Notes under the pieces: generated by a model
Seen by the model: the letters and a program-made list of their open reading frames with translations, nothing else
Told to the model about the DNA's origin: nothing
Databases searched by the model: none
In this document: positions 51,201-62,518 of the stretch, one piece after another
Position numbering within the stretch: position 1 is the stretch's first letter
How the letters are laid out: every line of letters starts with the position of its first letter
Position numbers and translations under genes: made by a program
Assembly: GCA_038502055.1 (NCBI GenBank)
Contig: JAXRKN010000038.1
Coordinates: forward strand, 806,001 to 870,000
Length of the DNA stretch: 64,000 bases
Source of the DNA: Tanytarsus gracilentus
Lineage: Eukaryota; Arthropoda; Insecta; Diptera; Chironomidae
Reading direction: 5' to 3'

Positions 51201-53200
51201 GCCTTATAATGAAATAAAAAGAATGATTTATCGATATTATTTTTATGTTGTTATTTTTTTTCTCATAATAATCATTTGACGGTTGCTGGTTGCAACTAAT
51301 GAGTGTGTGACATAACCTCAAAAGAAATATAGTGAAAATCGCCTTCACATGTGCAGTTTTAATTCTTGCGAGGAATTTTCTTATAATCTTCATCGCATGA
51401 AATATTCCGCATGCTCAAATCTGTTACATCAACAACACCATGCTTTCAATTAAACTTTTTTCTTCTCTCTCTCTCTCCACTGTCGTCTTAAATCCAAAAG
51501 TTGTTTCTCTTTTTCTCGCGAGAGGTATCTTTGGAATTTTCACATTATAATCTTTAAGGAAAATATTTACTTTTTACATTCACATAGGAAAGTAAGTAAC
51601 TCTCAGAACAAATTGAGGAAAAAACATTTTCGATACCCGTTTTTGGACGATAGCGAGTTGCGCTATGAATAAAATTTCTTTTTTCTTTCTTTCTTTCTAA
51701 GCAGGTCGAATTGACTTTTTTTATGACAATCTTTGACAATTTTTTATTCATTTTTATTTTAACTTCACAATTTTCTATGTCGTGTCATACTTTTTCTTCT
51801 TCTTCTCTCTCTCTCTTTTTTCGATTGTAAATTTCTTGAAATAAAAATATTTATTTATACATTTGAGGAATGTCATTGGAATTTATTTCTTTCTCTCTCT
51901 CTAACTGTCATTGTGTTATGGCAGTGATAACTTGCACATGTTGTAATGTTCTTTCTCCGTCCTCAAAAAAATGAAAATTTATTGATTTTTTATTACGAAA
52001 ATTTGACACTTCATTAAGCAATAAAAAGATAAATGTGTTTTCCTCATAATTTTTAAATGACGTGGATCATGTGATATTTGGAAGAGATATAATTATTTAT
52101 TCATGCGATATCTTATCAAGTCTAACATAACTGGAAATTAAAAAATGGAGCGAAAAAAAATATTTTTAAAATGTCAATGAAACATTCAGTGTAAAATTTT
52201 GTACGATCTCTGGAATCCGAATGACAAAATGAATTTCTCGTTGACATGATGAGGTTCCTTTTGGGAACAATAAGTGTGAAGTGCAAAAAGTAAATTAACA
52301 GACAGCAATTTCGTCCATTTGTCACTCACATTATTTTCAGAAAAGTGAAAATTAAATTAAGATAGAAATAAAGTGTCATTTCCGTCAAGTGAAGACATAT
52401 TTAATGAAAATTGATCTTGAAGGTCTTCAAAGAGCCTATAAAAAAGCTGTTGAATTTATTGGACAGAAGGTTATATAAATCTAGGACGTTAACTGATTGG
52501 ACGAGATTGTTAAAAGCTGGTTTCATTTTTCAAGGGGGTGCAACTTTTTTTCAATTTATTTTCATCACGGGTTTTTATAAATATTTTATTTGATTTAATT
52601 AAAAAAATAAATTTTTATATTTTTGCACCCCCTTGGAGTTTGCTATTCAATTTTTTAAATATATTTATATTTCCATGCTTTTTAATGATTTCTTGCGCTT
52701 TAGCGTAAAAATGAGAAGATTAATATCTGTTTAAAAAATGTTACAAAATTTCCTGCATTCTACGAACACGATAACGATGACGGCAGACATAATTGATTGA
52801 ATGCCGCATATATGTATGCATAGTGAATATGATTTCATTTTACGTTATGTTTATTCACATTTTGATGATTCTAAATTCCTTCAATCGCACCGTCATCGCT
52901 GGCACGAAAATAAATATTTTATTTTAATTTCACTTTGCTGATAAAAATCAAGTTTAAGAGGGGAGAAATTTTTTTTGTTGTTGTAGCTGTGCACATACAC
53001 AGCCGAGTTGAACAGATAGATAGAAAGGAGAAAAATAGCTGCAATTCCTCGATTTATATTTATGATCTTTTCTTTCGAAATAAATGAGTCTTTCTTATAT
53101 TTCTGTTTCCATCTATTTATTTACAAACACACACCTTGTACATGTACTGATTAAACATGTTTGCATCCATTTCATTTCCTATGTTGTAGCTCGTATCCAT
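34456..53200 (-). CDS. TOX: TOX-family HMG-box nuclear protein, nine coding exons, 506 residues
   Basis: Reconstructed minus-strand CDS: 53200-53135, 43491-43390, 43247-42741, 40148-39988, 38470-38335, 37037-36957, 35733-35485, 35414-35289, 34548-34456 (1521 nt). All junctions are GT-AG and stay in frame. Protein: N-terminal MFNQYMYKRPDENLD; the TOX motif FHTPSFGDEEFDIP (59-72); a His/Pro/Gln/Met-rich region (to ~225); a basic nuclear signal with KKKKKK (267-272); one HMG box (~279-347) containing PVSAYALFFRDTQASIKGQN and ASFGEVSKIVASMWD; then a Gln/Pro/Met-rich tail with an 8-Gln run and a final 13-Gln run. Known: TOX proteins have a single, largely structure-specific HMG box plus transactivating Gln/Pro-rich flanks, and regulate transcription in the nucleus. 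The HMG box is split by two introns. The start ATG has an in-frame stop three codons upstream. Leader exons, if any, were not found. Family assignment is firm; the Drosophila ortholog name is not asserted. Confidence 0.92.
35289..35414 (-). CDS. TOX: TOX exon 8, Met/Pro-rich with 8-Gln run
   Basis: 42 codons, including LYPMNPNMMQPPPLNGMNG and eight Gln (mixed CAG and CAA). Acceptor GTGACAG, donor CAG/GTGAGT. Confidence 0.85.
35485..35733 (-). CDS. TOX: TOX exon 7, Gln/Pro-rich tail
   Basis: 83 codons starting GTESESQSPPHQQKVTVTQQ; rich in Gln, Pro, Met and His. Acceptor TTTAG, donor CAG/GTAACG, slightly off consensus. Confidence 0.88.
36957..37037 (-). CDS. TOX: TOX exon 6, end of HMG box
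   Basis: 27 codons: VYKKRTEVAKKEYLKALAAY then RASLVSQ. This is HMG-box helix 3 and its C-terminal extension. Donor CAA/GTAAGT. Confidence 0.95.
38335..38470 (-). CDS. TOX: TOX exon 5, first part of HMG box
   Basis: Completes the split Lys codon and adds 45 residues, PVSAYALFFRDTQ through SMWDVLAPDHKN, almost identical to the family consensus. Acceptor CTTTACAG, donor AAT/GTGAGT. Confidence 0.95.
39234..39262. repeat. (AC)14 microsatellite in TOX intron 4
   Basis: Uninterrupted AC run within the intron between exons 4 and 5. Confidence 0.9.
39988..40148 (-). CDS. TOX: TOX exon 4, basic nuclear localisation region
   Basis: 53 codons plus two bases. Contains KPKAPPARKPKASKKKKKK followed by DPNEPQ, the signature lead-in to the TOX HMG box. 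Donor CAAAA/GTAAGT, phase 2. Confidence 0.92.
42741..43247 (-). CDS. TOX: TOX exon 3, TOX motif and His/Pro-rich region
   Basis: 169 codons. Opens with AQFHTPSFGDEEFDIP, the conserved TOX-family segment, then HHHH and PPPP clusters, and a Gln/Pro/Met-rich stretch ending ALNSPN before GTGAGT. Confidence 0.92.
43390..43491 (-). CDS. TOX: TOX exon 2
   Basis: 34 codons, starting RPDENLDVSLSVPQYNG and containing HPPPPPH; acceptor GCGCAG, donor CAG/GTGAGT. Phase 0 at both ends. Confidence 0.9.
43492..53134 (-). other. TOX intron 1, 9.6 kb
   Basis: Phase-0 intron from the GTGTGTG donor to a GCGCAG acceptor. AT-rich, with GA/CT tracts (for example 47.98-48.01 and 50.20-50.22 kb). No second gene was recognised inside. 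Large first introns often hold enhancers of regulatory genes, but I cannot point to a specific element. Confidence 0.7.
53135..53200 (-). CDS. TOX: TOX exon 1 (start codon exon)
   Basis: Encodes MDTSYNIGNEMDANMFNQYM plus Tyr-Lys, then a GTGTGTG donor in phase 0. An in-frame TAA lies two codons before the ATG, fixing the start. Its twin is at 23978-24034. Confidence 0.8.
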
Positions 53201-56200
53201 TGCTTATATTTTTATGTATGTATATTTATAAATATTGTATTGTAGAAATAATTGTTGAGAGAGTAAAACACTTCACTTAATTCTTATTACTATATTTTTG
53301 CTTAACAAAAAATGTCTAACGATGAAATTTAATCCACTAAAGAATTCTTTATTTCTTCTTTTCTCTTTCCTTCTTCTCTAAAAACAATTCACAATTATCT
53401 GAGAGATAAAATCAATTCCTCACGAAAAATATAATGAATGTGTGTCTGTAGCTTGAATATAAAATAGATGAAGAAATTTATTTTATGACCGTTAATTAGT
53501 CATTTTCATTCAAATTAATCTCTCTCTCTTTTTCTTTTCTTTGCCTTTTTTCTCACACACTAAACTTTATTTTATAAAATTTTTATTTCTCATTCTTTTC
53601 TCTTTTATTTTAATTTAAATTCTTCACTGTCATAGTTTTTTTTCGTTTTTATTTAAAAAAATTTCAATGATTTCACGAAAAAGCAATTATATGGCACTGG
53701 ATATTATTATTTTTTGAATGAAACGGTTGGAAGGATCTCATAGATTCTCTTCACTTCACTGATTAATCCATCAGAACTTTATGTAGTTGCATCATAAGCG
53801 TGCAAAGCATGAATATCCAAAATAATTTTTTGATTCTCTCTCTTTCCTCTTTTTTTAAGTCTCTTAGACTCAAGGAATAATAAAATCGACACTCGGAAAA
53901 ATATCTCGACACGTGTTGATGTGAGAAGCTAACCATCAATACTGACTGAATGTTTTTTTCTTTCTCAAAAAAATATCGCTACGAGGTTTTTCTCGTCGTT
54001 CTCTTTTCTCTGCCTTATGCGCCCCGCTTTTTTACTTGTGTTTTTCCGTGTAGAAAAGTTCTCCACACTATCACACGACGGCAGCAGCAGCAAGCAACAA
54101 CAACACCACAAAAATCTCGCGCTCAGACGTACATGGTTTTACAGAGGGGTCATTCTACTCTGGCAATTCATTTTCTTTTAATTTTTAATCGATTTCTTTA
54201 ATCATCACCCCTCAAAATGTCATTTAATTTTTTAAATTATTAATTTTACCATTTATATCTTTAGATGTATATATAAGTATATAAGCAATAATACACTGTA
54301 TATAATTTTTACATACATCATCTTATGTAAATTAATATTTTTTTGTAAGTATTTAAATGTAAATGACTTCTAATTAAATTATAAATTAATAATAATTTTA
54401 AATGTGGAATGAATTTCTCGCTTTATATAAATTATTTTATGTAAATTAAAATATTCTGTCAGTCTTCCATTTATGTTATTTCCAGAGTGATCTCCCCTTT
54501 TAGATTTTACAACAAAAAGAAAAACACAGCGACGAAAACGAATAAGAAACGAAAATGTGTGTGTATATGTGCCCGATGTTTTGTTGTTGCTCGCTTCTCT
54601 CTCACCGAATGCTTCATTGAACTTCTTTTTCATGGCATCGTCGTCGGTGCACACAACGAAAATAGTCATCGTCGTTTAGATTTTTATTTTTGTTCTGATT
54701 TCTTTTTTTTTCACTTTAAAAAATATTTTCGGATGGAATTTTTGCAGAGTCTAAATAAAGTTTGTTCGAAAAAATTTTCATCAAGAAATTTTTTTGTTAA
54801 AAAACTCCAAAAAAGATAAAAATAATTTTTGCCTTGAAGTCAAAAAGAAATTTCCATTTGAAAACAAACAAAAGAATGAAAAGTAGCAGACGAGAAGAAG
54901 AAGAATTTAAAAGAAAAACTTTTTGCTCTTTTACGTTCTTATCAACTCTTGATTATGACGCCAAGTGTGTGAAAAAAACAAACAACAATGAATTTCGCAT
55001 GGAATTGCCACCATCATCAAGAGCACGCTGCCATCTGTTTCCGCCTCAATATTTACAACCTTTTTCCATCTCATTTGCTCTCTTGACCATTGCCCGGCAT
55101 ACACACAAGCTCACAAATTGGCAGCAGAGAATTCATCATCATTTTCGTTCTCACCAACAACTTAATATATTTCCTTAAAAGATCTTCTAGTTATTTTTTA
55201 TCTGACCCATTTTCTCACCCTTTCCATCCCTCACTCACACCCTAAACCAACATTTCTTCATCAACTTCTTCTTCTTGCTCTACTTATTGATTGACAGAAT
55301 ATTAAAGTTGATTGAATCACGAACGTGCAATTTATTTTCTGTCTTCCTTTCGATTCCGTCGCGATATGGCAGCCCACGTGACACAATTCTCGTAAGAAGT
55401 GTGATATCGTCTCTCTTTTTCTCTCGAGATGGTCTCATGAATCTTAATTTTTCTTCTTCTTTCTTTTATCTCTCACGTGTTGTGTACTATCGCAATTTTA
55501 TATCACTTTAACTGCTGCAGCTGAAGAGACGATCATTAAAATTTAAAATATTTTATTTTTGCTCGTACAAAATTGTAAATTTACACTCTAAGGTCAATCA
55601 CTTCCGCTTTCTTGCGTCATCGCAGTTAACATCGCGAAAATTTTAGCTATCAAATTTCCATTTTAAAGGCAAACATTCATCTCTCGAACATAGTGCAAAA
55701 AAAGGGATTGGAATCAATAATTCAATACAAATATTTTCATTCCCATTCCTGGCTGCTCGCCGTAAAAACAAATATCGAGCTCTTCCCTGCGCGACGCTGG
55801 TTAACCCGCAACACAGTACGAATGTCTCTGTCCCTCTCTCTTTTGCACTCTATGCAGCTACATCCCTGAAATCGAAAAACTTTTCTCATGTTTTTCTTTC
55901 CTCCACCAAAAACTGTGTGAGAGTCTCGTGTGTGTTAGTTGTTGAAAATACACTGATAACACTCCTGATGTAAAGATTTTGCGCGCGATTTCGGGTATTT
56001 TAGTCGGAGGGTGGTGTTTTTTGGAGGAAAACATGCGATGGAATGAGGCAAAAGAAATTAAAACTGAAATTGTGTAGGGGTTGAAATATTTTCTGTCGAG
56101 AGCGAGAGAGAGAGAGAGAAAATTAAATGAGAGAATTTTGAGAGAAAAAGAAAAACTTTATGGTGGAAAATGAAAGAAGAAGAGAGAGGAAAAGTTTTAC

Positions 56201-59200
56201 GCGACAAACAAAGAAAGCTTGCAGGCACGCGAAAATTTCATACTACATTTCATGAGAGAGAGCATAACTTTAAGGCGCTGAATATATTTCATTAATAATT
56301 AATCAATTTTCAAAGTAATTAATATTTAGGTTTGCTTTATACCCTCTAGGATATCCAATCACCTTAACAACTTAATCGAAATTTCTAATTTCATTAATGA
56401 AGCCATTTTTCGCTCATTTTCCTTCTGCCTAATTGAATTTTTCCTGTATCATTTTACATCCTCACACCATTCACACAATGTTTCTCTTATTAAATTTCAC
56501 TCGCCACCCTTCACGTCGCCTCCTTACCTTTCGAGATGATTTTTTAATTAAATTGAAAACCTTTTAACATTTCTATATATATATATAAGATTAATTAAAT
56601 CATGGAGGAGAATTGACGCAAAATTCAACGTCGTTACGAAGAATATAACGAACACGCACCCAAACCACTTCTCGAAAAAAAATTAGGACCCTTTCTTGAC
56701 TCTTCAACTTCAGCATAACAGTCACGAGAGAGCAAGCCCTCCTCCTTCGCCTTACTACGAGGAAATTTCAGCGTACGCCTGTTAATGAATTCAAGGGTAG
56801 TGAAGTGAAATACTGAAGAGAGAGAAAGAAAATGAGGAAAAAGAAAAGTGGATGAAAGATCGTGAACGTTTAAAAGCAACAGATTAAAATTTTTTCTCAC
56901 TCTTATAAAGGTTGATTTAAAATTTCTTTAAAAAATCTTTTCACAGTTTTTCATTAGAATTTAAGAAAATTTGTCGACAAAATGGAGAAAATTTAAAATA
57001 TTTTCATCACGTTTTCGCCTTCCGTCATTTTATTTTCATGCAATGCATGAAAGTTTTACGAAAACAGATTTAGCAATTCGTTTAAAAATTTAATTTTTGA
57101 AAAATTCTCTTTAAAAGTTGAAATATTGCATGAAAATTCCCATCTTAAATTTGAATTTTATTTCAATCACATCGAAGTTAAAAGTTTTACGTAACCCGCC
57201 AATTTTATAAACGAATTCAATCATGTACACTTTCGTGCATCTCATATGAGAATGAATAATCAGTGCAGTTTGCAGAGAATTTTCTTTATTGAATGTTATT
57301 GATTGAGCTTTTTCTCTCTCTCCCTCACACCACCGCTGCATGTGAAACTCAAGGCGATGAAAAATTGAGTTTTGCTGATATTTTGACATGTGATGTATGA
57401 GCTTTATGTGAACGTTTGTATATACACACATATTTATGCACAATATTGGATTTTAATTTCAAATTCACCTCATTTTTCACTTGCATGCCTTTAAAGGATT
57501 AAATTTCTTCACAACTCGACATTTGATGACGCTCGTTGTGATTGAAATTGACGTTATATCCACTGAAAAGAGAAAATGGAGGGGAATTGAGATTTGCGTC
57601 ATGACGCGGGATAATTTCATCCCTCTCCAAAGCTTAAAGTTATTAAATTTTACATAAGGATGATTTCTTAAAGTGCAATTGAATTATCTTTTTTTTCGAG
57701 AGAGGTTTTTGACTGAGTGAATGAAGAATTATTTTCCAAAGAAAAAGTTCTAGCAAAATTTTTAAATAGCTGAATGTAAAGTTTTTAATATTTGCAGAAA
57801 ATTAAATTTTGCTATTGACGAAAATTCTTTTGATTTTATATTTGATGAGATTGAGTGGAAAAAAATCATATCAACGGAGATCTAATATTACCGACTTTAA
57901 TAAAATATGAGAACGAAGCAATTTTTTATATGAAATTTTTTCAATTCAAGTATCCTCTTCCACATAGGACACAGAAAAAGAAGAGAAAGAGAAAATCTGA
58001 CAACTTGAAGAATAATGCGACGTAAAATTGACTTTAATAAATCAGCAAGTCAGAGAGCTCAAAAAAATTATATGAGGAGAAAAAAAAATGAAAAATTCAT
58101 TAATGTAATTTCAGTTTTTTTTCCATGTAACCGTCTCGCTCTCCTCTCCTCATGCACTTGACATGGACGAAGGATTTATGATTTATGAGTGATTTTAGAA
58201 TTTTCCTCTTACACGTATCCCATGGCGAAAATAATTTACATGTACGAATTTTTCCCCAACGTCATCAAAAATTTGAAAATAAATTGATGCGATTTATTAA
58301 AATATTTTCCAAACTGACATTTTTTTGACTTCTAAAGGGAGGAAAATCAAATTAAATAGCGTTTCATAAAAGCGTAAAAAGTATTTCCATTTAGCGTAGA
58401 AAAACTGCCTAATTAACCCAAATTAGTGCCTTAAGTGCGTGTCAAGAGTGAGTTTTTGGCCGTAACAAAAAAAGAATTCGACTTTTCCCTCTCCACCCAT
58501 TTTGACATGTTTTCTCCCAACTACAATTATGAGTTGCTGATAAAAATCTTAAAGAACACAAACAAGTCAATGGAAGGCTCTACTTTAATGGCTTGTTTGA
58601 TAACGCAACTTTACGACTTTTGAGGCCTATTAAATTTTCGCCTCGTTGTATTTCCTGATTCGTTTTTCTTTTGTTATACTTCTTCACGACATTCATTCAT
58701 TTCGAACCCCTCCGTGCCTTAATAAGTAATTAAAGGCAAAAGTTCTTCCTTAATATTTTTTATTCTTTCTCACTGCTTTTATCAACAATTTGTTGAATAT
58801 ATTTTTTCTCCTTGGCAAAATCAATAATTTAAACTTTATTGCTCTCGTCTGCTCAATTTATCGCAACTTTTTTTTTGTCAGCGAAAATAGCTCTGGAGGC
58901 ATTAAATTTTCCTCCCCAAAAGATAATTTTTTATAGGATTTTTTTCTTCGTTCGACTATAAAAGAGAAAATCTCATTCATAAAATCTTTGTTGCTTCAAA
59001 GTTTTTCCTTCGAATCCTCGCTGCATATCTCTTCTTTTTTTATGAGCAAAATATTGTTGCTGATAACTTACAAACGTTCAGATTACATATGCATGAAAAA
59101 TTTGCGTTTTTCACATGTCGCTGCGCCATAAAGAGATTTTTAACTTTGTAAAAAAAATGCGCGATGTAATATTAAAAGTTATAAAAAGTATTAACCTTTC

Positions 59201-61400
59201 CTATCCCATCTCCCATTCAACTTTTCTTTGAAGTCTTTTTAAATTGCCTTAATTTTCAATTTTCTCCAACACACACACACACATTGAGAGAAAATAACGA
59301 GATTCTTGGTGTTTAATTGAATTTTCAATTTCCTCATTTCCATGGCGTTGCCTCTAGCTAAAAGCTAAGCACTTATTAAAAAAAAGAAATTTATATTCAT
59401 TTTCTCTCAACCGACGCCAATCGATTTTTCATTAAAAAGAAAATTTGCTGTTCCAAAAAAGTTTTCTGATTTTAAAAAGAAGTAAAATTTTAATTTAAAT
59501 TTTTTATTGCTTTTAAAATTAATTTTTCAAACAAATTAGTTAACAAAATATTAAAAAATTTATGTGAAAAGTTGAGATTGAAAAGCGCATAAATTTGGGA
59601 ATTTTCTCATTTATCGATTGATCTCATTTGAACATTTTACGAAAATGAATTATTGTGATAAATTAGAGTTAAATGTCGAAACTTTGGTTCACGGTTCGAT
59701 GAACTTAATGCGATTGAGAGCAAACAATAATTTCGTTCGAAAAATTACGAGTAGAATTATTTTAAAGCAGCAGAAAAGTCATTTGGTCGTGAATAAAAGA
59801 AAGCAATTTTCTCTTTAAGTTTCTCATCGAGATCTTTACATTAAATTTCCACACCATAAAGTTTAATGATATGTTTTTGGGGTTTTTTAGCAAATGAGAG
59901 AATTCGGGTTGATGATAGTGGTTCGGGTGATGTGCGGCAGTAGTGAATTGGAAAAGTTGGAAAGTTCTTAAAAGAGGAAAATGACTTTAAAAATTTAAAA
60001 TTAAAGTCAAAACGATGCTCTCGAGAGCACGAGGATGAACTGAACGAGAAACGACAGGAAATTTGATTTTTTTTCTCTTCTTTCTCATCATCTTCGTTTC
60101 TGTCGATGATGGAATTAATTTTCCAAGGAAAAGGATAATAAAGGATAATCAAGTTACTTATTCTGCAGTGTTGAATATTAATCGGAGAGTTTTAATTTAG
60201 AGCTCAGGAAAAATTTGTTCTAAAAATTTTATATTCCATCGGATTAAAATCTTTCGTCGTGCACACACATCTACATACACAAAATCCCGCTTGTATATTT
60301 TCGAAAATTAATTGCTTCCCTTTCACCCCTCGAAATCCTCTTTAATCAGTCTTCCACTACCACGAAAATTGAGTCATTTTTCAAACTCTCACACTCCATC
60401 CATCTATGCTCCATTCATTCATTTTGAAGCAGCGCCCCACACTTTAATTTGATCAGCTCGTTTCGCTGTGCTTTCACATAAAACTTCGACTCATGCTCAG
60501 CACCCTTTTCACTCCTCTCTCTCTCTCTCTCTCCTCGCCACACCATGCACGAATCAAATTTAAATGTTATCTATGTGTTTGTTAATCGGAAAAATCTATA
60601 TAGAACTTTTGCGAGATATGACATGACATGAAAATTTCACAATTATCTATGCTCGGGGACTTGACATCGCACGAACGATGAAGCGATAGAGAGGAAAGAA
60701 AAAGTTTTTGGAAATTATTTGCAGAATAATGGCGCAAGACATTTTCTTCTTTCCTCAATTAAAAAGCTCTCAAAAGTGTCGTCAACCCTGACACGTTAAA
60801 ATTTACAAATAATTACAATTCATGAAGATCATAAAAAAAAATTCTTCTTGTTCATCTTCACCTCTCCGAGGAAAAATGTTTAGAAAATTTTCTCTCTTAC
60901 ACATACACACAGTTACGAGAGTCAACGTACATAGTTTTCCAAAAATATATGTATATACATGCAAAAGATTTATGTTTTTGAGGGTGGGGGTGAAAACTTT
61001 TTCGAGTCGGGTGGTTTGAGAGAAAAATAAATAAATTTTAGAGGGGTGGTCGGGAGGGAGGAGAGGAACGTTGAAATATTTGTGTGTGTGTGTTGGATGG
61101 TGAAAAACAATGCATGGAATGTTTTAGATTTTCTTCCTCGAATGTTTAAGCAGAAGAGCTTTGATTAGAAATTTTAAATGTGAAAAAGAGAATACTCAAA
61201 ATTTAATTACTTTAAAGAATTATGAAGATTTTAGGTTATTTTAAGCGTTTCATCATTGACTAACTTTTCCCTCATTTAAAGTAATCCGCCAAAAAATTCT
61301 CTCTCACATTAGCTTTTATCTCTTTCTAAAACTCTCACTTCTTCTTATTATTAACTTTCTTTCGATCATCAAAATCGACTCACGTGTGAGCTAAAATTTT
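53201..61400. other. Upstream flank of TOX, non-coding
   Basis: AT-rich with GA/CT tracts (56.11-56.12 and 60.51-60.53 kb) and short AC runs. It probably holds the TOX promoter and untranslated leader exons, but I could not fix any leader exon. The open frames, up to about 114 codons at 54.8-55.2 kb, are low-complexity and unrecognised. Confidence 0.5.
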
Positions 61401-61432
61401 TTTTCGCAGAATATTAAATTAAACAGCTATAG

Positions 61433-61555
61433 GTAAGCTTAAAATATAAAATATTATTACAATTAGCATAACTTACGATTCATTATTATGAGTACATAGA
61501 AGTTTTGTTTATAACATTCGATTTTAACATATTTTTTTGCAAATTTTCAAATCAG
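61433..61555 (+). other. 5' UTR intron of the MADF-like gene
   Basis: Donor TATAG/GTAAGC and acceptor TTTTCAAATCAG, 123 bp. The acceptor lies 6 nt before the chosen ATG. An upstream ATG in the same frame (61505) falls inside this intron, so it would not be translated. Confidence 0.6.
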
Positions 61556-61561
61556 AAAAAA

Positions 61562-62413
61562 ATGAGCGAAGAGATCCAGGAGAGTAAAAAAATGGAGGCC
61601 GCAAATGGATCATCTCAAACTGTGCAGCTTCGCAATCAACGTAAATTTCCGATTCCAAAACAAATTAATTATTATATCTTGAATAATTATGCGCTGCGCT
61701 ACTACAACGGAACTCCAGAAGAAAGATTAAAAATTCTAAAAGAAATAAGTACAAATATTCGTGCCTATGGATTCATGATCCTTCCAGACGAACTTGAGCG
61801 ACGCTTTAAAAATATGAAGGCACATTATCGCAGAAAGAGAGAAGATTATGATGCTGGAATTGTTAAGAGTGTTGAGTGGGAATATTATCAAATTCTCGAT
61901 GGAATTTTTTCACAAACTACAAAGCCCAAGCGATCCTATAATCGTATTCAACCAGTCATCACTCAACAAATGATTGAACAAGCTAATTTCATCCCAAAAG
62001 TCATCATCCATCCGAACGCTCAAGTAAAATTACCCGAAAACATGACGCCGAGCAGCTCAAAGCGCAAATTAAAGGTTGAAATTCCATTGGATATTAAGAA
62101 GGAGAAATTGTCACCACCGATTGATGTCGCTAAAAGTAATGAGGCTCCACTCGATATGTCATTGAAGAAGACCAAAGTCATTCAGTTCAACAACATTAAC
62201 GACATTACACAACAACTTCCGCTGGCAGGAGTTACACGTACAGTTGATTCAAAAAATGCTGCCGTTTTGCGAATTTCAGAAGAGCTACATAAGCTGGACA
62301 CTGAGCGCATTAATTTAGATGAAAAACGTCTTCAGTTGGAGATCAAGCGAAATGAGATTGATAAAGCTGCTTATATCCTCACTCAATTGCTCCATCAAGT
62401 CGCCAGTTCATAA
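61562..62413 (+). CDS. MADF/Myb-SANT-like DNA-binding protein with CtBP-type motif and C-terminal coiled coil
   Basis: 283 residues in one coding exon. Residues ~33-117 form a helical, aromatic- and Arg-rich domain (ERRFKNMKAHYRRKREDYDA, then VEWEYYQILDGIF) that resembles the MADF/Myb-SANT-like trihelix domains common in insect regulators. A basic patch SSKRKLK (165-171) is a plausible nuclear signal. IKKE (178-181) fits a sumoylation consensus. PLDMSLKK (196-203) fits the PxDLS-type motif that binds the corepressor CtBP. Residues ~234-280 are a charged helix with Leu/Ile spacing typical of a coiled coil. I start at this ATG because it follows the intron acceptor by 6 nt and the extra upstream residues read as intron. 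It likely acts as a nuclear repressor, which is inferred. No named ortholog was recognised. AATAAA at 62456-62461 is 43 nt after the stop. Confidence 0.8.
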   Translation: MSEEIQESKKMEAANGSSQTVQLRNQRKFPIPKQINYYILNNYALRYYNGTPEERLKILKEISTNIRAYGFMILPDELERRFKNMKAHYRRKREDYDAGIVKSVEWEYYQILDGIFSQTTKPKRSYNRIQPVITQQMIEQANFIPKVIIHPNAQVKLPENMTPSSSKRKLKVEIPLDIKKEKLSPPIDVAKSNEAPLDMSLKKTKVIQFNNINDITQQLPLAGVTRTVDSKNAAVLRISEELHKLDTERINLDEKRLQLEIKRNEIDKAAYILTQLLHQVASS

Positions 62414-62455
62414 ATCATAAGTGCCAAAGTATAAAATCAAAGACTTATCGAAATT

Positions 62456-62475
62456 AATAAAAGACTGAATTTATT
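62456..62475. terminator. Paired convergent poly(A) signals
   Basis: Plus-strand AATAAA at 62456-62461 serves the MADF-like gene. Minus-strand AATAAA at 62470-62475 serves the protease homologue. Stops are only 105 bp apart, so the two 3' UTRs overlap. Confidence 0.7.
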
Positions 62476-62518
62476 AGCATAATTATATGTACAAAAGTAT
62501 TAATGAATTAAATGTTTC

